DNA of 43,089 bases from VRUE01 sp035260485 (GCA_035260485.1 DATFVC010000039.1:1-43089); one strand, 5' to 3'; counted from the first letter of the stretch, positions 7,811 to 17,209 are shown. The notes: a model not told the origin generated them from the letters alone. Program-made: numbers and translations.

Positions 7811-8260
7811 GTGGGTTCGTCGAGGCCAAAAAGCAAGTTGGAAAAGGTGGCTGGCAGCGACCCGGCCGGCGAGGCCTGGGGCCTGCTGGCGAGCCTCGTA
7901 TACCCGCCGCCGTTCCTGCCAATCGTGCGTGAGCTGGGTCTGCGCCCGGCCTCGTTCGGCACCCTGCGCGCGCTCGATGAGCCGCGCACGATGAGCGAGA
8001 TCGCCAACGTGCTCCACTGCGACAACTCCAATGTCACTGGGATCGTCGACGGGCTCGAAGAGCGCGGGCTCGCGCGGCGCACCGTCTCCGGGCAGGATCG
8101 CCGGGTGAAGCTGATCGCCCTCACCGCCGAGGGTCACCGCGTTCGCGACCGCCTGATGCGGGCGGTGGAGAAGCCCCCCGTCTGGCTGACTGGGCTGTCG
8201 GCGGCAGACCAGCGCGCCCTGCGCGACCTGCTGTCGCGAGTGATCGCCGCGAGCAGCTGA
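7811..8260 (+). CDS. MarR-family transcriptional regulator
   Basis: About 149 residues with a winged helix-turn-helix. The region LRALDEPRTMSEIANVLHCD, NSNVTGIVDGLEERGLARR and QDRRVKLIALTAEGHR shows the MarR recognition helix and the DxR wing. Flanking helices form the dimer interface. A TTG at 7805 would extend the frame by two codons. It lies upstream of the start site predicted from the TATAAT box, so the GTG at 7811, a leaderless start, is preferred. The divergent ABC exporter operon and the shared perfect inverted repeat make it the likely local repressor, released by an exporter substrate. Confidence 0.9.
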   Translation: MGSSRPKSKLEKVAGSDPAGEAWGLLASLVYPPPFLPIVRELGLRPASFGTLRALDEPRTMSEIANVLHCDNSNVTGIVDGLEERGLARRTVSGQDRRVKLIALTAEGHRVRDRLMRAVEKPPVWLTGLSAADQRALRDLLSRVIAASS

Positions 8261-8271
8261 GTCCGCAGCCG

Positions 8272-8703
8272 CTAGCGCGGCGCGCCGACCGCCCAGATCG
8301 CGACCGGCGGCAGGATGAGCAGGAAAGCGAGGGAGGCGAGCTCGGCGATGGCGTCGGCGGCGCCGAAGTTGTCGAGATGCGTGGCATGGAAGCCGAGGTG
8401 GAGGGCGGCGGTCAGCAGCCAGGCTGAGCAGACGGCGCGGACCAGCGTGGGTTGCAAAGTCCATGCCGCCCAGGCGAAGAGGACAGTGAAGCCCAGGTAG
8501 AGGCCGCCGACGTCGGTGACGAGGTGCTCGTTGTATGGGGGGATCAGGTCGACCCAGTGGGCGAGGAAGGGGAAGTTGGCGTAGAAGGCGTGGGGGGTCA
8601 GCGTCGCCGGGAGGCCGACCGAGGCGGCGGAGAGGACCAGGATCGCCAGCGAGACGCGGGCGGCGCCGGAGGAGCGTATGCGGTCGATGCTGTTCTCAGC
8701 CAT
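8272..8703 (-). CDS. Four-helix membrane protein of unknown function
   Basis: 143 residues with four hydrophobic segments at about 16-37, 62-83, 87-107 and 117-139. Conserved-looking polar features lie between them: PYNEHLVTDVGGLYLGF before helix 2, and HLGFHATHLDNF between helices 3 and 4. The His/Asp cluster in that loop could bind metal or haem, but this is only a guess. The start overlaps the end of the upstream reductase gene by 8 nt, suggesting co-translation. I do not recognise a named family. Confidence 0.75.
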   Translation of the reverse strand: MAENSIDRIRSSGAARVSLAILVLSAASVGLPATLTPHAFYANFPFLAHWVDLIPPYNEHLVTDVGGLYLGFTVLFAWAAWTLQPTLVRAVCSAWLLTAALHLGFHATHLDNFGAADAIAELASLAFLLILPPVAIWAVGAPR

Positions 8704-9451
8704 CCGCGAGCCACCGCTCGAAGCTGGGGCCGTCGCTCGCGGCGGCCGGGTTGCAGAGCGCGCCTTCGCTCAGCGGCCGGCCGATCCGGCCGACCATCGG
8801 GATCCGCAGGGGCAGGGCTCTGTGGCCGGCGCCTCGCCAGGCTCTGGCCAGCTCGCTCAGCGTCTGCACCTCCGGTCCCGCGACGTCCGGGAGCCGGCCA
8901 GCGGGCTCGGCGTGGGCGACCTCGGCGAGCCGCGCCGCGACAACCGGCGGGTGGATCGGCTGCAGGCGGGCGCTTCCGGTGGGGACGACCCCGAAGCGGC
9001 CAGCCTGCCCGAAGGCCCAGGCGATCAGGGTGTGGAACTGGGTCGCGCGCAGCAGGCTCCAGGGCACCTCGCCGGCGGCGATCGCCGCCTCCTGTTCGAC
9101 CTTGACCTTGTAGTAGGCCAGCGGCACGCGGTCGCAGCCGACGATCGAGACGCCGATGTGGTGACGGACGCCCGCATCGGCGCCGGCGCGCAGCAGCCGC
9201 CGCGTGCCCTCGGCCAGCACCTCGCCGGGCTTGGCGGTGGAGTTCGCCGCGTCGACGACGACCTCAACCTCGGCGAGGGCCTCGGCCAGGCCCTCGCCGC
9301 TGATCAGGTCGACGGGCCGGTGGGAGACCCCAGCCGGGGGATTCTTCGGTGCTCCGCGGCTGAGCACGCGGACTTCGTCGCCTCTCGCCGCCAGCTCGGC
9401 GACGAGCGGGGCGCCGAGGACGCCGGTCCCACCAACCACAGCCACCTTCAT
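8696..9451 (-). CDS. NAD(P)-binding NmrA/SDR-like protein
   Basis: 251 residues. The N-terminal Rossmann start MKVAVVGGTGVLGAPLVAEL carries the GxxGxxG dinucleotide motif. ELAARGDEVRVLSR follows, then HRPVDLISGEGLAEALAEVE, the pattern of atypical/extended SDRs of the NmrA type. The classical YxxxK appears as YYKVKVEQEA near residue 114, so some oxidoreductase activity is possible. The C-terminal half (GPEVQTLSELARAWRGAGHR) is substrate-binding. TAAGCT ends 7 nt before the ATG and includes the stop of the upstream gene, so an internal leaderless promoter is possible alongside read-through. Confidence 0.85.
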   Translation of the reverse strand: MKVAVVGGTGVLGAPLVAELAARGDEVRVLSRGAPKNPPAGVSHRPVDLISGEGLAEALAEVEVVVDAANSTAKPGEVLAEGTRRLLRAGADAGVRHHIGVSIVGCDRVPLAYYKVKVEQEAAIAAGEVPWSLLRATQFHTLIAWAFGQAGRFGVVPTGSARLQPIHPPVVAARLAEVAHAEPAGRLPDVAGPEVQTLSELARAWRGAGHRALPLRIPMVGRIGRPLSEGALCNPAAASDGPSFERWLADG

Positions 9452-9461
9452 AGCCCGCAGC

Positions 9462-10073
9462 TTAAGCCAGTTGCGGCTGGCGGAAGAGCTCCGCCGAAGG
9501 GATCCCGATCACCTCGCCCTGGAAGCGCTTCTGCTTGCCGTAGACGACCCAGGTGGTGTCGATTTCGCCGATGTCGAGGTCGAGCCGCAACTCGTCCGCG
9601 TGCTCCTCGACGTGCTCCATGTGGGTCAGGCCGGAGTCGTAGTCGCCGCGGAGCAGGCCTTCGGCCACGAGGGGCTTCGAGGCCATGTCGATCACCTCGT
9701 CCCATCCGGAGAGGTCGACGTATCCCTTGGTCGCCGGGACGATTCCGAGCGAGCGCGGCCGCTCTACCTCACGCCTGCTGAGCAGCACCAGATGCTTGGT
9801 CGGGTAGATGAAGGTGTCGACGACCCAGACCTCGGTCCAGTACTTCTCGGTGATCTCGTGCACCTTCGGGTGGGCGCTGCACTGGACGAGGAAGGCGCCG
9901 GGAGTCTCGCGCAGCATCTCCAGCCCGACGAAGAAGTCGACGATCAGCTCGATCTCGTAGTCCTCGATTCCCTGGAAGCGGGCGTACTCGGTCACCGCCC
10001 GCTCGTGGCAGGTCCCGGACGGTCCGAGCGTGATGAACGTGACGCCGTCGCGTCGTCCTTCGACTACCTCCAT
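9462..10073 (-). CDS. Prephenate-dehydratase-fold (BacA-like) protein
   Basis: 203 residues. The opening TFITLGPSGTCHERAVTEY matches the LGPxGTxSExA start of prephenate dehydratase and of the bacilysin enzyme BacA. The remainder (FLVQCSAHPKVHEITEKYW, HLVLLSRREVERPRSLGIVP, GYVDLSGWDEVIDMASKPLV) fits a type-2 periplasmic-binding-like fold. There is no ACT domain. The Thr-Arg-Phe catalytic motif of true prephenate dehydratases is not evident, so a decarboxylase-like or other acyl-acid role is more likely. It is followed 10 nt later by the NmrA-like reductase, perhaps a two-step pathway. The exact reaction is not supported by the sequence. Confidence 0.65.
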   Translation of the reverse strand: MEVVEGRRDGVTFITLGPSGTCHERAVTEYARFQGIEDYEIELIVDFFVGLEMLRETPGAFLVQCSAHPKVHEITEKYWTEVWVVDTFIYPTKHLVLLSRREVERPRSLGIVPATKGYVDLSGWDEVIDMASKPLVAEGLLRGDYDSGLTHMEHVEEHADELRLDLDIGEIDTTWVVYGKQKRFQGEVIGIPSAELFRQPQLA

Positions 10074-10108
10074 ACACGTTCAAGATTACTCGACTAAATG
10101 GCGATCGT

Positions 10109-10951
10109 CTAGGCGAAGCGCTTGACGAACGCGAGCGCTGTGTCGGCGACCTCGCGCCAGCCGCTGTCGATGGTCAGCGAGTGACCGCGGTTGGAGACCT
10201 CAGCCAGCTCGGTCACGCCCGGGTTGCGCCGCTGCTTCTTGTAAGCGGCATTGCTCATCGCTGGCGGCACGCTGTGGTCCTTCTCGCCGGTGAAGATCAG
10301 CAGCGGTCCCCGCTCGGGACTCTTGCTGTCCACCTTTGCCTCGGTCCCCGGGTTGAGGTTGGCCATCGCCGCCTGGAAGATCGGCGCGCCGGGCGCCGGC
10401 ACGTGGAAGGTCTCGTGCAGCTGCTGCGCCTCCTCTTCGCTGAGGGCGTTGGCCCAGCCGTAGCGGAACTGGTCGAGGTTGAGGGGGATCGCACGGCTGC
10501 GGTTGAGGGGGTTCCGCAGCACCGGCAGGGTCGAGCGGATGGCGGCGATCGGCAGCGGCAGCACGCCGCGGAAGGGTGCCGGGTCGATCGCGACCGACAC
10601 GGCGGAGAGACCGCGCCCGGCAACGATTTGGGTCATCAGCCCGCCGAAGGAGTGGCCGACCACGGCCGGCTTCTTGTCAAGCGCCCCGATCACCTCGGCC
10701 ATGTGCTCGGCGACCTGTCCGACCGTCTTGCCGGCGAGCGCATCGGGGTTCGCCCGCGCCTCCTCGACCGTTCCCGGGTCGTCGGGCCAGTCGGCGGCGA
10801 CGGGCGCATAGCCCGCCTCCTCGAAGAGGCTCGCCCAGCGCTCCCAGCTGCTCGCCAGCAGCCAGAGCCCGTGGATGAATACGACCGGCGTTCTTCCACT
10901 CGCGTTCGCCGCTTCGACCTGTCTCGCCTCGCGCTCGCTGATCGTCGCCAT
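10109..10951 (-). CDS. Alpha/beta-hydrolase
   Basis: About 280 residues. PVVFIHGLWLLASSWERW holds the oxyanion HG motif near residue 26. VVGHSFGGLMTQIV is the nucleophile elbow with Ser in GHSFG. GEKDHSVPP supplies the acid, and NRGHSLTID near the end the His. The cap region (about 130-205) contains FRYGWANALSEEEAQQLHET. It resembles the non-haem haloperoxidase/esterase group of actinobacteria; the substrate is unknown. The ATG at 10951 is preferred over 10972 because AAAGGCGAG lies at correct spacing before it. Confidence 0.9.
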   Translation of the reverse strand: MATISEREARQVEAANASGRTPVVFIHGLWLLASSWERWASLFEEAGYAPVAADWPDDPGTVEEARANPDALAGKTVGQVAEHMAEVIGALDKKPAVVGHSFGGLMTQIVAGRGLSAVSVAIDPAPFRGVLPLPIAAIRSTLPVLRNPLNRSRAIPLNLDQFRYGWANALSEEEAQQLHETFHVPAPGAPIFQAAMANLNPGTEAKVDSKSPERGPLLIFTGEKDHSVPPAMSNAAYKKQRRNPGVTELAEVSNRGHSLTIDSGWREVADTALAFVKRFA

Positions 10952-11004
10952 CCACTCGCCTTTCTGGAACATGCCTTGGCAGTTGACCGGATGAGAAGTC
11001 TGAC

Positions 11005-11928
11005 CTAGATGACCGGTGGGGGCGTGCCCTCGGCGCTGACCGCGAGCGTCTCGTCCCAGCCGCAGACCATGCAGGCGTGTCGGAACGCCGAGCGGGCGAA
11101 CTCGAGCGCGCAGGCGTGCGGGTCCGGCGCCGCGCGAACGTCATCCCAGTCGAGCACGTACTCGCCGAGGGCGTCGTCCCAGCGCGCTGCGTCCGGGCTG
11201 AGCGTGGCGCCCTCGAACCCGTCGGGGGCGGGGTGCGCGTAGGCGAAGAAAGCCGCCCTGCCGTAGCGGCCGTCGCCCGGCCACCAGCCGACCTCGACCT
11301 GTTGCACATTGCCAGCATTGCGCATGATGAAGTCGTCGGAGGGCGGCTCGGCGGGAAGGCCGGAGAAGAGGCTGACGGCGAGGTCGAAGGAGCCCCACCA
11401 GGCGTTGACGGGGGTCGAGCGGCCGCGGTAGGGGGCGCGGAAGGCGGCGAGGGCGAGGGCGGCCTGGGTCGCGGCGGCGAAGTAGGCGCCCACCTCCCCC
11501 GGCTCATAGGTCGCGTGCTCGGTGTCCTGGTCAAGCGGCGTGCTCCACGTCACCTCCTGCGGCGTCGGGTCGATCTCGACCGTGCCTACCAGCTCGTCCA
11601 CTGCCGCGAGCAGCTCGCGGGTCACCTCCCCGACGGCCCGATGTGGAGTAAGCGGCAGGCGCCGCGACCTCCCGTCGCTGTGCTCGGCCACCGCCTCGTG
11701 CGTGTGCAGATCCAGCGCTACGACCAGCGCTCCGGAGCCGTCGGGCGCCGGCAGCGGCGCCGTCTCCCACCCCCGTGCGGTCAGCCGCAGCGCCGCGTGC
11801 TGGAGCTGTGGCTCGGCGGGGGCGAGCTTCGCTGCCAGCTTCCCGAGCACCTGGGTGTGGGCGTGCAGCGTGTCGCAGGTCGCCGCCCAATCCTCATAGG
11901 AAGCGGATGGCCACGAGGGAGGCGGCAT
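11005..11928 (-). CDS. DUF5996 family protein
   Basis: About 307 residues. Landmarks are WAATCDTLHAHTQVLGKLA at the start, NAWWGSFDLAVSLFSG in the centre, GNVQQVEVGWWPGDGRYGR, AAFFAYAHPAPDGFE and a final cysteine-containing HACMVCGWDE. These match what I recall of the DUF5996 family of uncharacterised actinobacterial and proteobacterial proteins. The start at 11928 is chosen because TATCTT lies 6 nt upstream, preceded 18 nt earlier by TTGCCC, giving a leaderless ATG; the open frame extends to 11964 without a ribosome site. The role is unknown. It stands alone behind the hydrolase gene. Confidence 0.75.
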   Translation of the reverse strand: MPPPSWPSASYEDWAATCDTLHAHTQVLGKLAAKLAPAEPQLQHAALRLTARGWETAPLPAPDGSGALVVALDLHTHEAVAEHSDGRSRRLPLTPHRAVGEVTRELLAAVDELVGTVEIDPTPQEVTWSTPLDQDTEHATYEPGEVGAYFAAATQAALALAAFRAPYRGRSTPVNAWWGSFDLAVSLFSGLPAEPPSDDFIMRNAGNVQQVEVGWWPGDGRYGRAAFFAYAHPAPDGFEGATLSPDAARWDDALGEYVLDWDDVRAAPDPHACALEFARSAFRHACMVCGWDETLAVSAEGTPPPVI

Positions 11929-11934
11929 CGAATG

Positions 11935-11964
11935 AAGATAGCGCTGGAGGGTGCTGACGGGCAA
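11935..11964 (-). promoter_or_regulatory. Leaderless promoter for DUF5996 gene
   Basis: On the minus strand, TTGCCC, 18 nt, then TATCTT (11935-11940), with the ATG 6 nt further on. No Shine-Dalgarno is visible. Confidence 0.45.
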
Positions 11965-12181
11965 TCCCGAGAAGGTGGGTCACCCCCGCCTGTTGCCCGA
12001 CTCGTAGCCCGATAGACGTCGCGGGCGATCTGGTCAGCGAGGCAAAGCTGAGGCGCGCGCCGCGGTCGACCATGCCTTGACGAGCCGGAAGGTCGCCCCC
12101 TCCAGGATCAGCGCAGCCACCAGCTTCGGATAGGGGATCTCCGGTCCTTGGGCCAAACGGCCGGCCGGGGCCGCTTGGCGC
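11965..12181. other. Intergenic stretch with a weak DUF4235-like tail
   Basis: No complete gene is seen. One minus-strand frame around 12040-12150 reads PYPKLVAALILEGATFRLVK before a stop, which faintly resembles the C-terminal helix pair of DUF4235 proteins. The match is too weak to call a gene; it may be a relic or chance. Confidence 0.2.
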
Positions 12182-12724
12182 TTAGCCTCCGGCCTCTTCG
12201 CCGTTCGGTTTCAGCGCGTACCACTGGGCGCCGAAGGAGCTGAAGTCGTTGCCTTTCGCTTCGCCGGGCTTGGTGTCGGCGGCGTAGGTGTAGAGGGGGT
12301 GACCGGCGTAGGTCACCTGGACGGTGCCGTCGCTGCGTTTCGTGGTGCCGAGCTGTGACGCTTCGGCGCCGCTCATCGCCTGTGGGGCGCCGCCAGTCGT
12401 CAGCGGCGGCCAGGTGCTTGCGCATGCCCCGTAGCAGGCCGACTTGCCGCCTTTGTCCTTGTGGAAGTCGTAGAGGGTGAAGCCCTTGGTGTCGACAAGG
12501 ATCGTCGTCCCCAGCTGCGGGTTTTTGGCGACGGCGACTGCGCCGGCCGAGGCAGCTTCGCCAGTGGCGCTCGATTCGCTCTTGGCACTCTGCGCAGCGG
12601 TGCTTTCGCCGCCCGATCCGTAGGCGCCGCCTTCACCCGAGCTGGAGCTGTTGCTTCCACCGCAGCCGGCAACGGCAAGCGCGCCGATCGCGAGGATGGC
12701 GATGGCTGGAAGGGTTCTGGTCAC
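12182..12724 (-). CDS. Lipoprotein with COG4315 secreted repeats
   Basis: 180 residues. The N-terminus has a lipoprotein signal with lipobox LAVAGC (lipidated Cys about 21), followed by a Gly/Ser/Ala-rich linker to about residue 60. Two copies of the secreted repeat of unknown function (PF03640-like) follow: LGTTILVDTKGFTLYDFHKD with ACYGACASTWPPL, and LGTTKRSDGTVQVTYAGHPLY with YTYAADTKPGEAKGND. A final FGAQWYALKPNG closes the domain. The GTG start has a strong ribosome site (AGGAGG). It is probably anchored outside the membrane. Function is unknown; some relatives are considered redox- or surface-associated. Confidence 0.9.
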   Translation of the reverse strand: MTRTLPAIAILAIGALAVAGCGGSNSSSSGEGGAYGSGGESTAAQSAKSESSATGEAASAGAVAVAKNPQLGTTILVDTKGFTLYDFHKDKGGKSACYGACASTWPPLTTGGAPQAMSGAEASQLGTTKRSDGTVQVTYAGHPLYTYAADTKPGEAKGNDFSSFGAQWYALKPNGEEAGG

Positions 12725-12800
12725 GGGTCTTCCTCCTGGATTCGCATGGGCAGCGGGAGCTGCACGGTCGCCCGGTGTACGGAGCCGCGACCCGCCGGGT

Positions 12801-13670
12801 TCAGCGCGTGGCCAGGGGCAGATGGAGCGGCCGACGACTTCGCGACGGCAACAACAGAGCCGAGGCGCAGACCATCGCGAAGGCGGTCGCCTGAAGCGCG
12901 AGGCCGAGGGGATTCGCCGAAAGGGGATCGCCGAAGACCAGCACGCCGCCGGCGATCTGGCTCGCGTTTGCGACTAGCCCGATCAGCCCGATCGCCTCGA
13001 TCGCCTGACCACGCTGCAACGCCGCCACCGTCGTGTACTGGGCCAGCGCCCCGCAGATGACGATGAGCACGATCCATGGAGCAGCAACGGCGATTGAGAC
13101 CCCGCTTGCGCCGAATAGGCCCTTGATCGCGATCCCGGCAAAGGCGATCAGCGTTCCGGCGAGCGCGGCGAGAAGGACGCCATGGCGCGCGGCGAGCCGC
13201 TCCGAGCGGTGGCCGAGCGCAAGACCGCTGGCGAGCAGCGCCAGCCCTCCCTCGAAGCCGAGGATCGCGCCGACGGAGAACTGCGAGTGGCTGCCCTGCA
13301 GCTGCGGCACGGTGACGGCGAGGAGGGCGAGCCCGGCGCCGCCCAGCATCAGCGCGAGCCACTGCCGCCGCTCGACCGGATCGCCGAAGATCAGCTGTGA
13401 GATCGCCGCCAGCAGCACTGCACCGCCGGCGAGCACCGCCTGCACGAGGGAGATCGGCGCCATCGAGAGCGCCGCCACATGGACCAGCCAGGCGACCGCG
13501 GCCAGTCCCCAGCCGGCGGCAAACCAGCGCGAGCCGGCGAGCCGGCGGGCGCTGCTGAGCGGCCGGCGGATGCTGACCGCCTCCGTGCGGTGGCAACCCC
13601 GGTGCTTGAGCAGAGAGGCGAAGTTCGTCATCAGGGCTGCGGCGAAGGCGAGGGCGATGCCAACCTGCAC
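12801..13670 (-). CDS. EamA-like DMT-superfamily transporter
   Basis: About 289 residues with around ten hydrophobic helices in two halves, the drug/metabolite transporter plan. Examples are VLVQVGIALAFAAALMTNFA, MAPISLVQAVLAGGAVLLAA, LMLGGAGLALLAVTVPQLQG, VLIVICGALAQYTTVAALQR and GLIGLVANASQIAGGVLVFG. The GTG at 13670 is preceded by AGGAGG at 5 nt; the longer open frame upstream overlaps the zinc-ribbon gene and is not transporter-like. Substrate unknown. A 13-nt gap to the upstream zinc-ribbon gene implies co-transcription with the helicase. Confidence 0.88.
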   Translation of the reverse strand: MQVGIALAFAAALMTNFASLLKHRGCHRTEAVSIRRPLSSARRLAGSRWFAAGWGLAAVAWLVHVAALSMAPISLVQAVLAGGAVLLAAISQLIFGDPVERRQWLALMLGGAGLALLAVTVPQLQGSHSQFSVGAILGFEGGLALLASGLALGHRSERLAARHGVLLAALAGTLIAFAGIAIKGLFGASGVSIAVAAPWIVLIVICGALAQYTTVAALQRGQAIEAIGLIGLVANASQIAGGVLVFGDPLSANPLGLALQATAFAMVCASALLLPSRSRRPLHLPLATR

Positions 13671-13683
13671 GAGGACCTCCTGC

Positions 13684-14021
13684 CTAGCGTCGACCGACGA
13701 CGTTGCGTGCGGCCGCGACCGCGGAGGCTGAGGTGTGGCAGGCCTTGGCGATCGCGTTGTCGGCGCGATTAGGGGCGCGGCGCACCTCGAACTCGAGCAG
13801 GCCGGACCGGCGCACTTTGGCGCGGACGTCGTTGCTGCAGTCGTCCGGCACGGCCTCCAGCGCCGCCTCGCCCGCCCGCTCGCGCCGGCAGGTGAGGCAG
13901 AACAGGCCGTCGGCAGAGGTGGCCCAGCTCTCGGGCAATGGAATGAGCGTGCCGTCGATCTGGCTTGCCGATACACCGCAACGGCCGCAGGTCCACTTCG
14001 GGGCGGTGGCAGTGGCCACGC

Positions 14022-14025
<4 letters not shown>
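13684..14025 (-). CDS. Small zinc-ribbon protein with HTH-like tail
   Basis: 113 residues. Two CxxC pairs, WTCGRCG near residue 12 and LFCLTCRRE near 42, form a probable zinc ribbon. The C-terminal half (FEVRRAPNRADNAIAKACHT, then SASAVAAARNVV) reads like a helix-turn-helix, so it may bind nucleic acid. Its start overlaps the helicase stop by 4 nt (ATGA), meaning translational coupling and a possible shared RNA-related role. No named family is recognised. Confidence 0.8.
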
Positions 14026-15218
<1,193 letters not shown>

Positions 15219-15243
15219 CTGTTGTGAGCTCCTTTTTGAGCGA

Positions 15244-15266
15244 TAGGGGAGATCCAGCGACCCCTA
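15244..15266 (-). promoter_or_regulatory. Hairpin in DEAD-helicase leader
   Basis: TAGGGG and CCCCTA form a 6-bp stem around an 11-nt loop about 26 nt before the helicase ATG. It could affect translation. The remaining divergent gap (15219-15438) shows nothing else I can support. Confidence 0.3.
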
Positions 15267-15438
15267 AACGCAAAGACAGCGCACGGAGGAAACGGAACCT
15301 CTCGGGCGGCGAAAGGGCCAGACCCGACGTATGGACCGTAGCAGCACCTTTGCCATCGACACCTGCGCGTGTCGATTTCGGGCTTGCCCATTCGTCATAT
15401 GGGTAGAGAGTCGACCAGCGACCAAAAGGAGATTGACC

Positions 15439-16014
15439 ATGGGAAGGATCGTCGTAACCGAGTTCGTCTCCCTCGACGGGGTGATCGAGGCGCCCGGCGG
15501 AGGCGAGGACTACGAGCACGCCGGTTGGACCTTCGAGATCGACCGCGGCGAGGAGGGCGACAAGTTCAAGCTCGACGAGTTGATCGAGGCCGAGGCGCAG
15601 CTGCTCGGCCGGGTCACCTATAAGGGGTTCGCCGCCGCCTGGCCGACGATCGAAGACGAGGCCGGCTTCGCCGAGAAGATGAACTCGATGCCGAAGTACG
15701 TCGTCTCTTCGACCTTGGAGGAGGCCGAGTGGAGCAACTCGACCGTCCTCCGCGGCGACGTCGCCGAGGAGGTAGCGAAGCTGAAGCGCGAGGTCGACGG
15801 AGTGATCCTGGTCGCCGGCAGCGCCCAGCTGGTGCAGGCGCTGATCGAGCACGACCTCGTTGACGAGCTGCGGCTGATGGTCTTCCCGGTCCTGCTCGGC
15901 TCGGGCAAGCGCCTCTTCGGCGACGTCAGCGACAAGAAGCCGCTGAAGCTCACCGGCTCGAAGACGCTGGGCGACGGCATCGCCCTCCTCACCTACGAGC
16001 CCGCGGCCGGCTGA
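15439..16014 (+). CDS. Dihydrofolate reductase / RibD C-terminal domain protein
   Basis: 191 residues. MGRIVVTEFVSLDGVIEAPG is the typical start of stand-alone RibD-C/DHFR-like reductases. AQLLGRVTYKGFAAAWPTIE and KYVVSSTLEEAEWSNSTVL follow. The NADPH-binding strand is DGVILVAGSAQLVQALIEHD, then VDELRLMVFPVLLGSGKRLF. Such proteins are widespread in actinobacteria and their substrates are mostly unknown. The start has AAAAGGAG at good distance. It is divergent from the helicase and convergent with the vWA gene, separated by a strong hairpin. Confidence 0.9.
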   Translation: MGRIVVTEFVSLDGVIEAPGGGEDYEHAGWTFEIDRGEEGDKFKLDELIEAEAQLLGRVTYKGFAAAWPTIEDEAGFAEKMNSMPKYVVSSTLEEAEWSNSTVLRGDVAEEVAKLKREVDGVILVAGSAQLVQALIEHDLVDELRLMVFPVLLGSGKRLFGDVSDKKPLKLTGSKTLGDGIALLTYEPAAG

Positions 16015-16023
16015 CCACGAAAA

Positions 16024-16080
16024 CGCCGCCGATGGGCCTAAAACGTGGGATATAGACGCGTCTCAGGCCCGTCGGCGGCG
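16024..16080. terminator. Bidirectional terminator hairpin
   Basis: A 16-bp stem (16024-16039 with 16065-16080), with one T-G wobble, encloses a 25-nt loop. It lies exactly between the convergent reductase and vWA genes. Confidence 0.75.
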
Positions 16081-16089
16081 AGAAAGTGG

Positions 16090-17124
16090 CTATTTGTGCG
16101 TGCTCTGGCCGACCTGCGTGGTCAGGGTTGCTTTCGCACTGGAGCCGACCTTCGCCGCCTTCACTTTGAAGCGGAGCGTTCCTTTTCTCAGCTTCGAGAT
16201 TTTGAGGATGGTGAAGGTCGAGCTGGTCGTTTTCGTCACTTTCAGCTTGCCCGGTGGCTGGCTGCGCGAGGCGACCGCGATGAGGCCGTTTTTGCCGACC
16301 AGCCGCAGTCCGGTGAGCTTGAATTTGTCGAGCGGGCTGGCCCAGGTCAGCGTGATCTGGAGCGTCTTCGTCGCGGCCCCGACGGTGATGCTGTGCAGTT
16401 TGCTCTGGCCATTGCTGAGCGTGTCGGTGAACTGGCGTGGCGGGGTCTGACAGGTGAGCGCCGCGCCGATGCTGTTCATCGCCGCCTGCAACTGGCTCGC
16501 ATCCTGCACCGGGAAGTATTTGCCGCCGGTGTCGCTGGCGATTTTTTTCAGTCGGGCCTGGTCGGGGCCCGGGGAGATCCCGGTCCCGAAGCCGATCACG
16601 TAGGTCGGCACTTTGTGCACTAGGTGCGCTTCGTTGTAGGCGCCGATGTCGTGGCCGCCGTCGGTGAGGAAGATCCTCGCGTCGGCGCCGGGGTTGTCGG
16701 CGTCGGACTTGGCAAAGGCGCCGTTGTAGTCGGTGGCGCCGTTGTCGGCGTGGATCGCGGTGTCGAGCGCGCTGCGCATGGCGCTCGCGTTCGCCCCCAC
16801 GGCTCCGGGCGGAAACACGGTGTTGGCGGGCGGGGTCGTGATGATCCCGGGGATATCGATCCCCGAGCCGAACTCGACCGCGCCGAGCTGCGTATTGGGC
16901 GAGAGGTCGTCGATCAGCAGGTTCATCGCTTGCACCCGGAGGCGGTCCGGGTCGGTGATCGACATCGAGCCCGAGTCGTCGATGATCGCCTCGATGTCCT
17001 TGGCGCTCGAGCAGGCCGATGCGCTCGCCAGGGGCGCCGCCGACGCAGCGGGCGCGGCGATCAGTCCCATGACGAGGAGCGCGACGACTCCCGGTCCCAA
17101 CAGCAGCTTCCCTACTCGTCTCAT
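16090..17124 (-). CDS. Secreted von Willebrand factor A domain protein
   Basis: About 344 residues. A signal peptide (LLLGPGVVALLVMGLIAAPA, then an Ala-rich cleavage zone) precedes the vWA domain (about 45-230). The MIDAS DxSxS is DDSGSMS, and later elements are GATDYNGAF and ARIFLTDGGHDIGA. The last 110 residues (LSNGQSKLHSITVGAATKTL onward) look like a beta-sandwich, perhaps surface binding. The ATG at 17124 has GGGGAGAGCGAG just before it; the frame extends to 17160. It probably acts outside the cell in metal-dependent protein binding; the ligand is unknown. Confidence 0.9.
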   Translation of the reverse strand: MRRVGKLLLGPGVVALLVMGLIAAPAASAAPLASASACSSAKDIEAIIDDSGSMSITDPDRLRVQAMNLLIDDLSPNTQLGAVEFGSGIDIPGIITTPPANTVFPPGAVGANASAMRSALDTAIHADNGATDYNGAFAKSDADNPGADARIFLTDGGHDIGAYNEAHLVHKVPTYVIGFGTGISPGPDQARLKKIASDTGGKYFPVQDASQLQAAMNSIGAALTCQTPPRQFTDTLSNGQSKLHSITVGAATKTLQITLTWASPLDKFKLTGLRLVGKNGLIAVASRSQPPGKLKVTKTTSSTFTILKISKLRKGTLRFKVKAAKVGSSAKATLTTQVGQSTHK

Positions 17125-17209
17125 CTCGCTCTCCCCGATCGAAGGTCTTTCTGGGAGCACCTTAGCGCGGGCGGTTTGGGCTGCGGCGGGGCTCGCGCTC
17201 TTCGCGGAC

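Noticed and set aside
5180..8260. Antibiotic biosynthesis cluster around the DrrAB-like exporter
   Set aside because: No biosynthetic genes adjoin; the locus is an exporter and its regulator only.
12040..12150. DUF4235 remnant
   Set aside because: Only about 30 residues with weak similarity; listed as a low-confidence intergenic note rather than a pseudogene.
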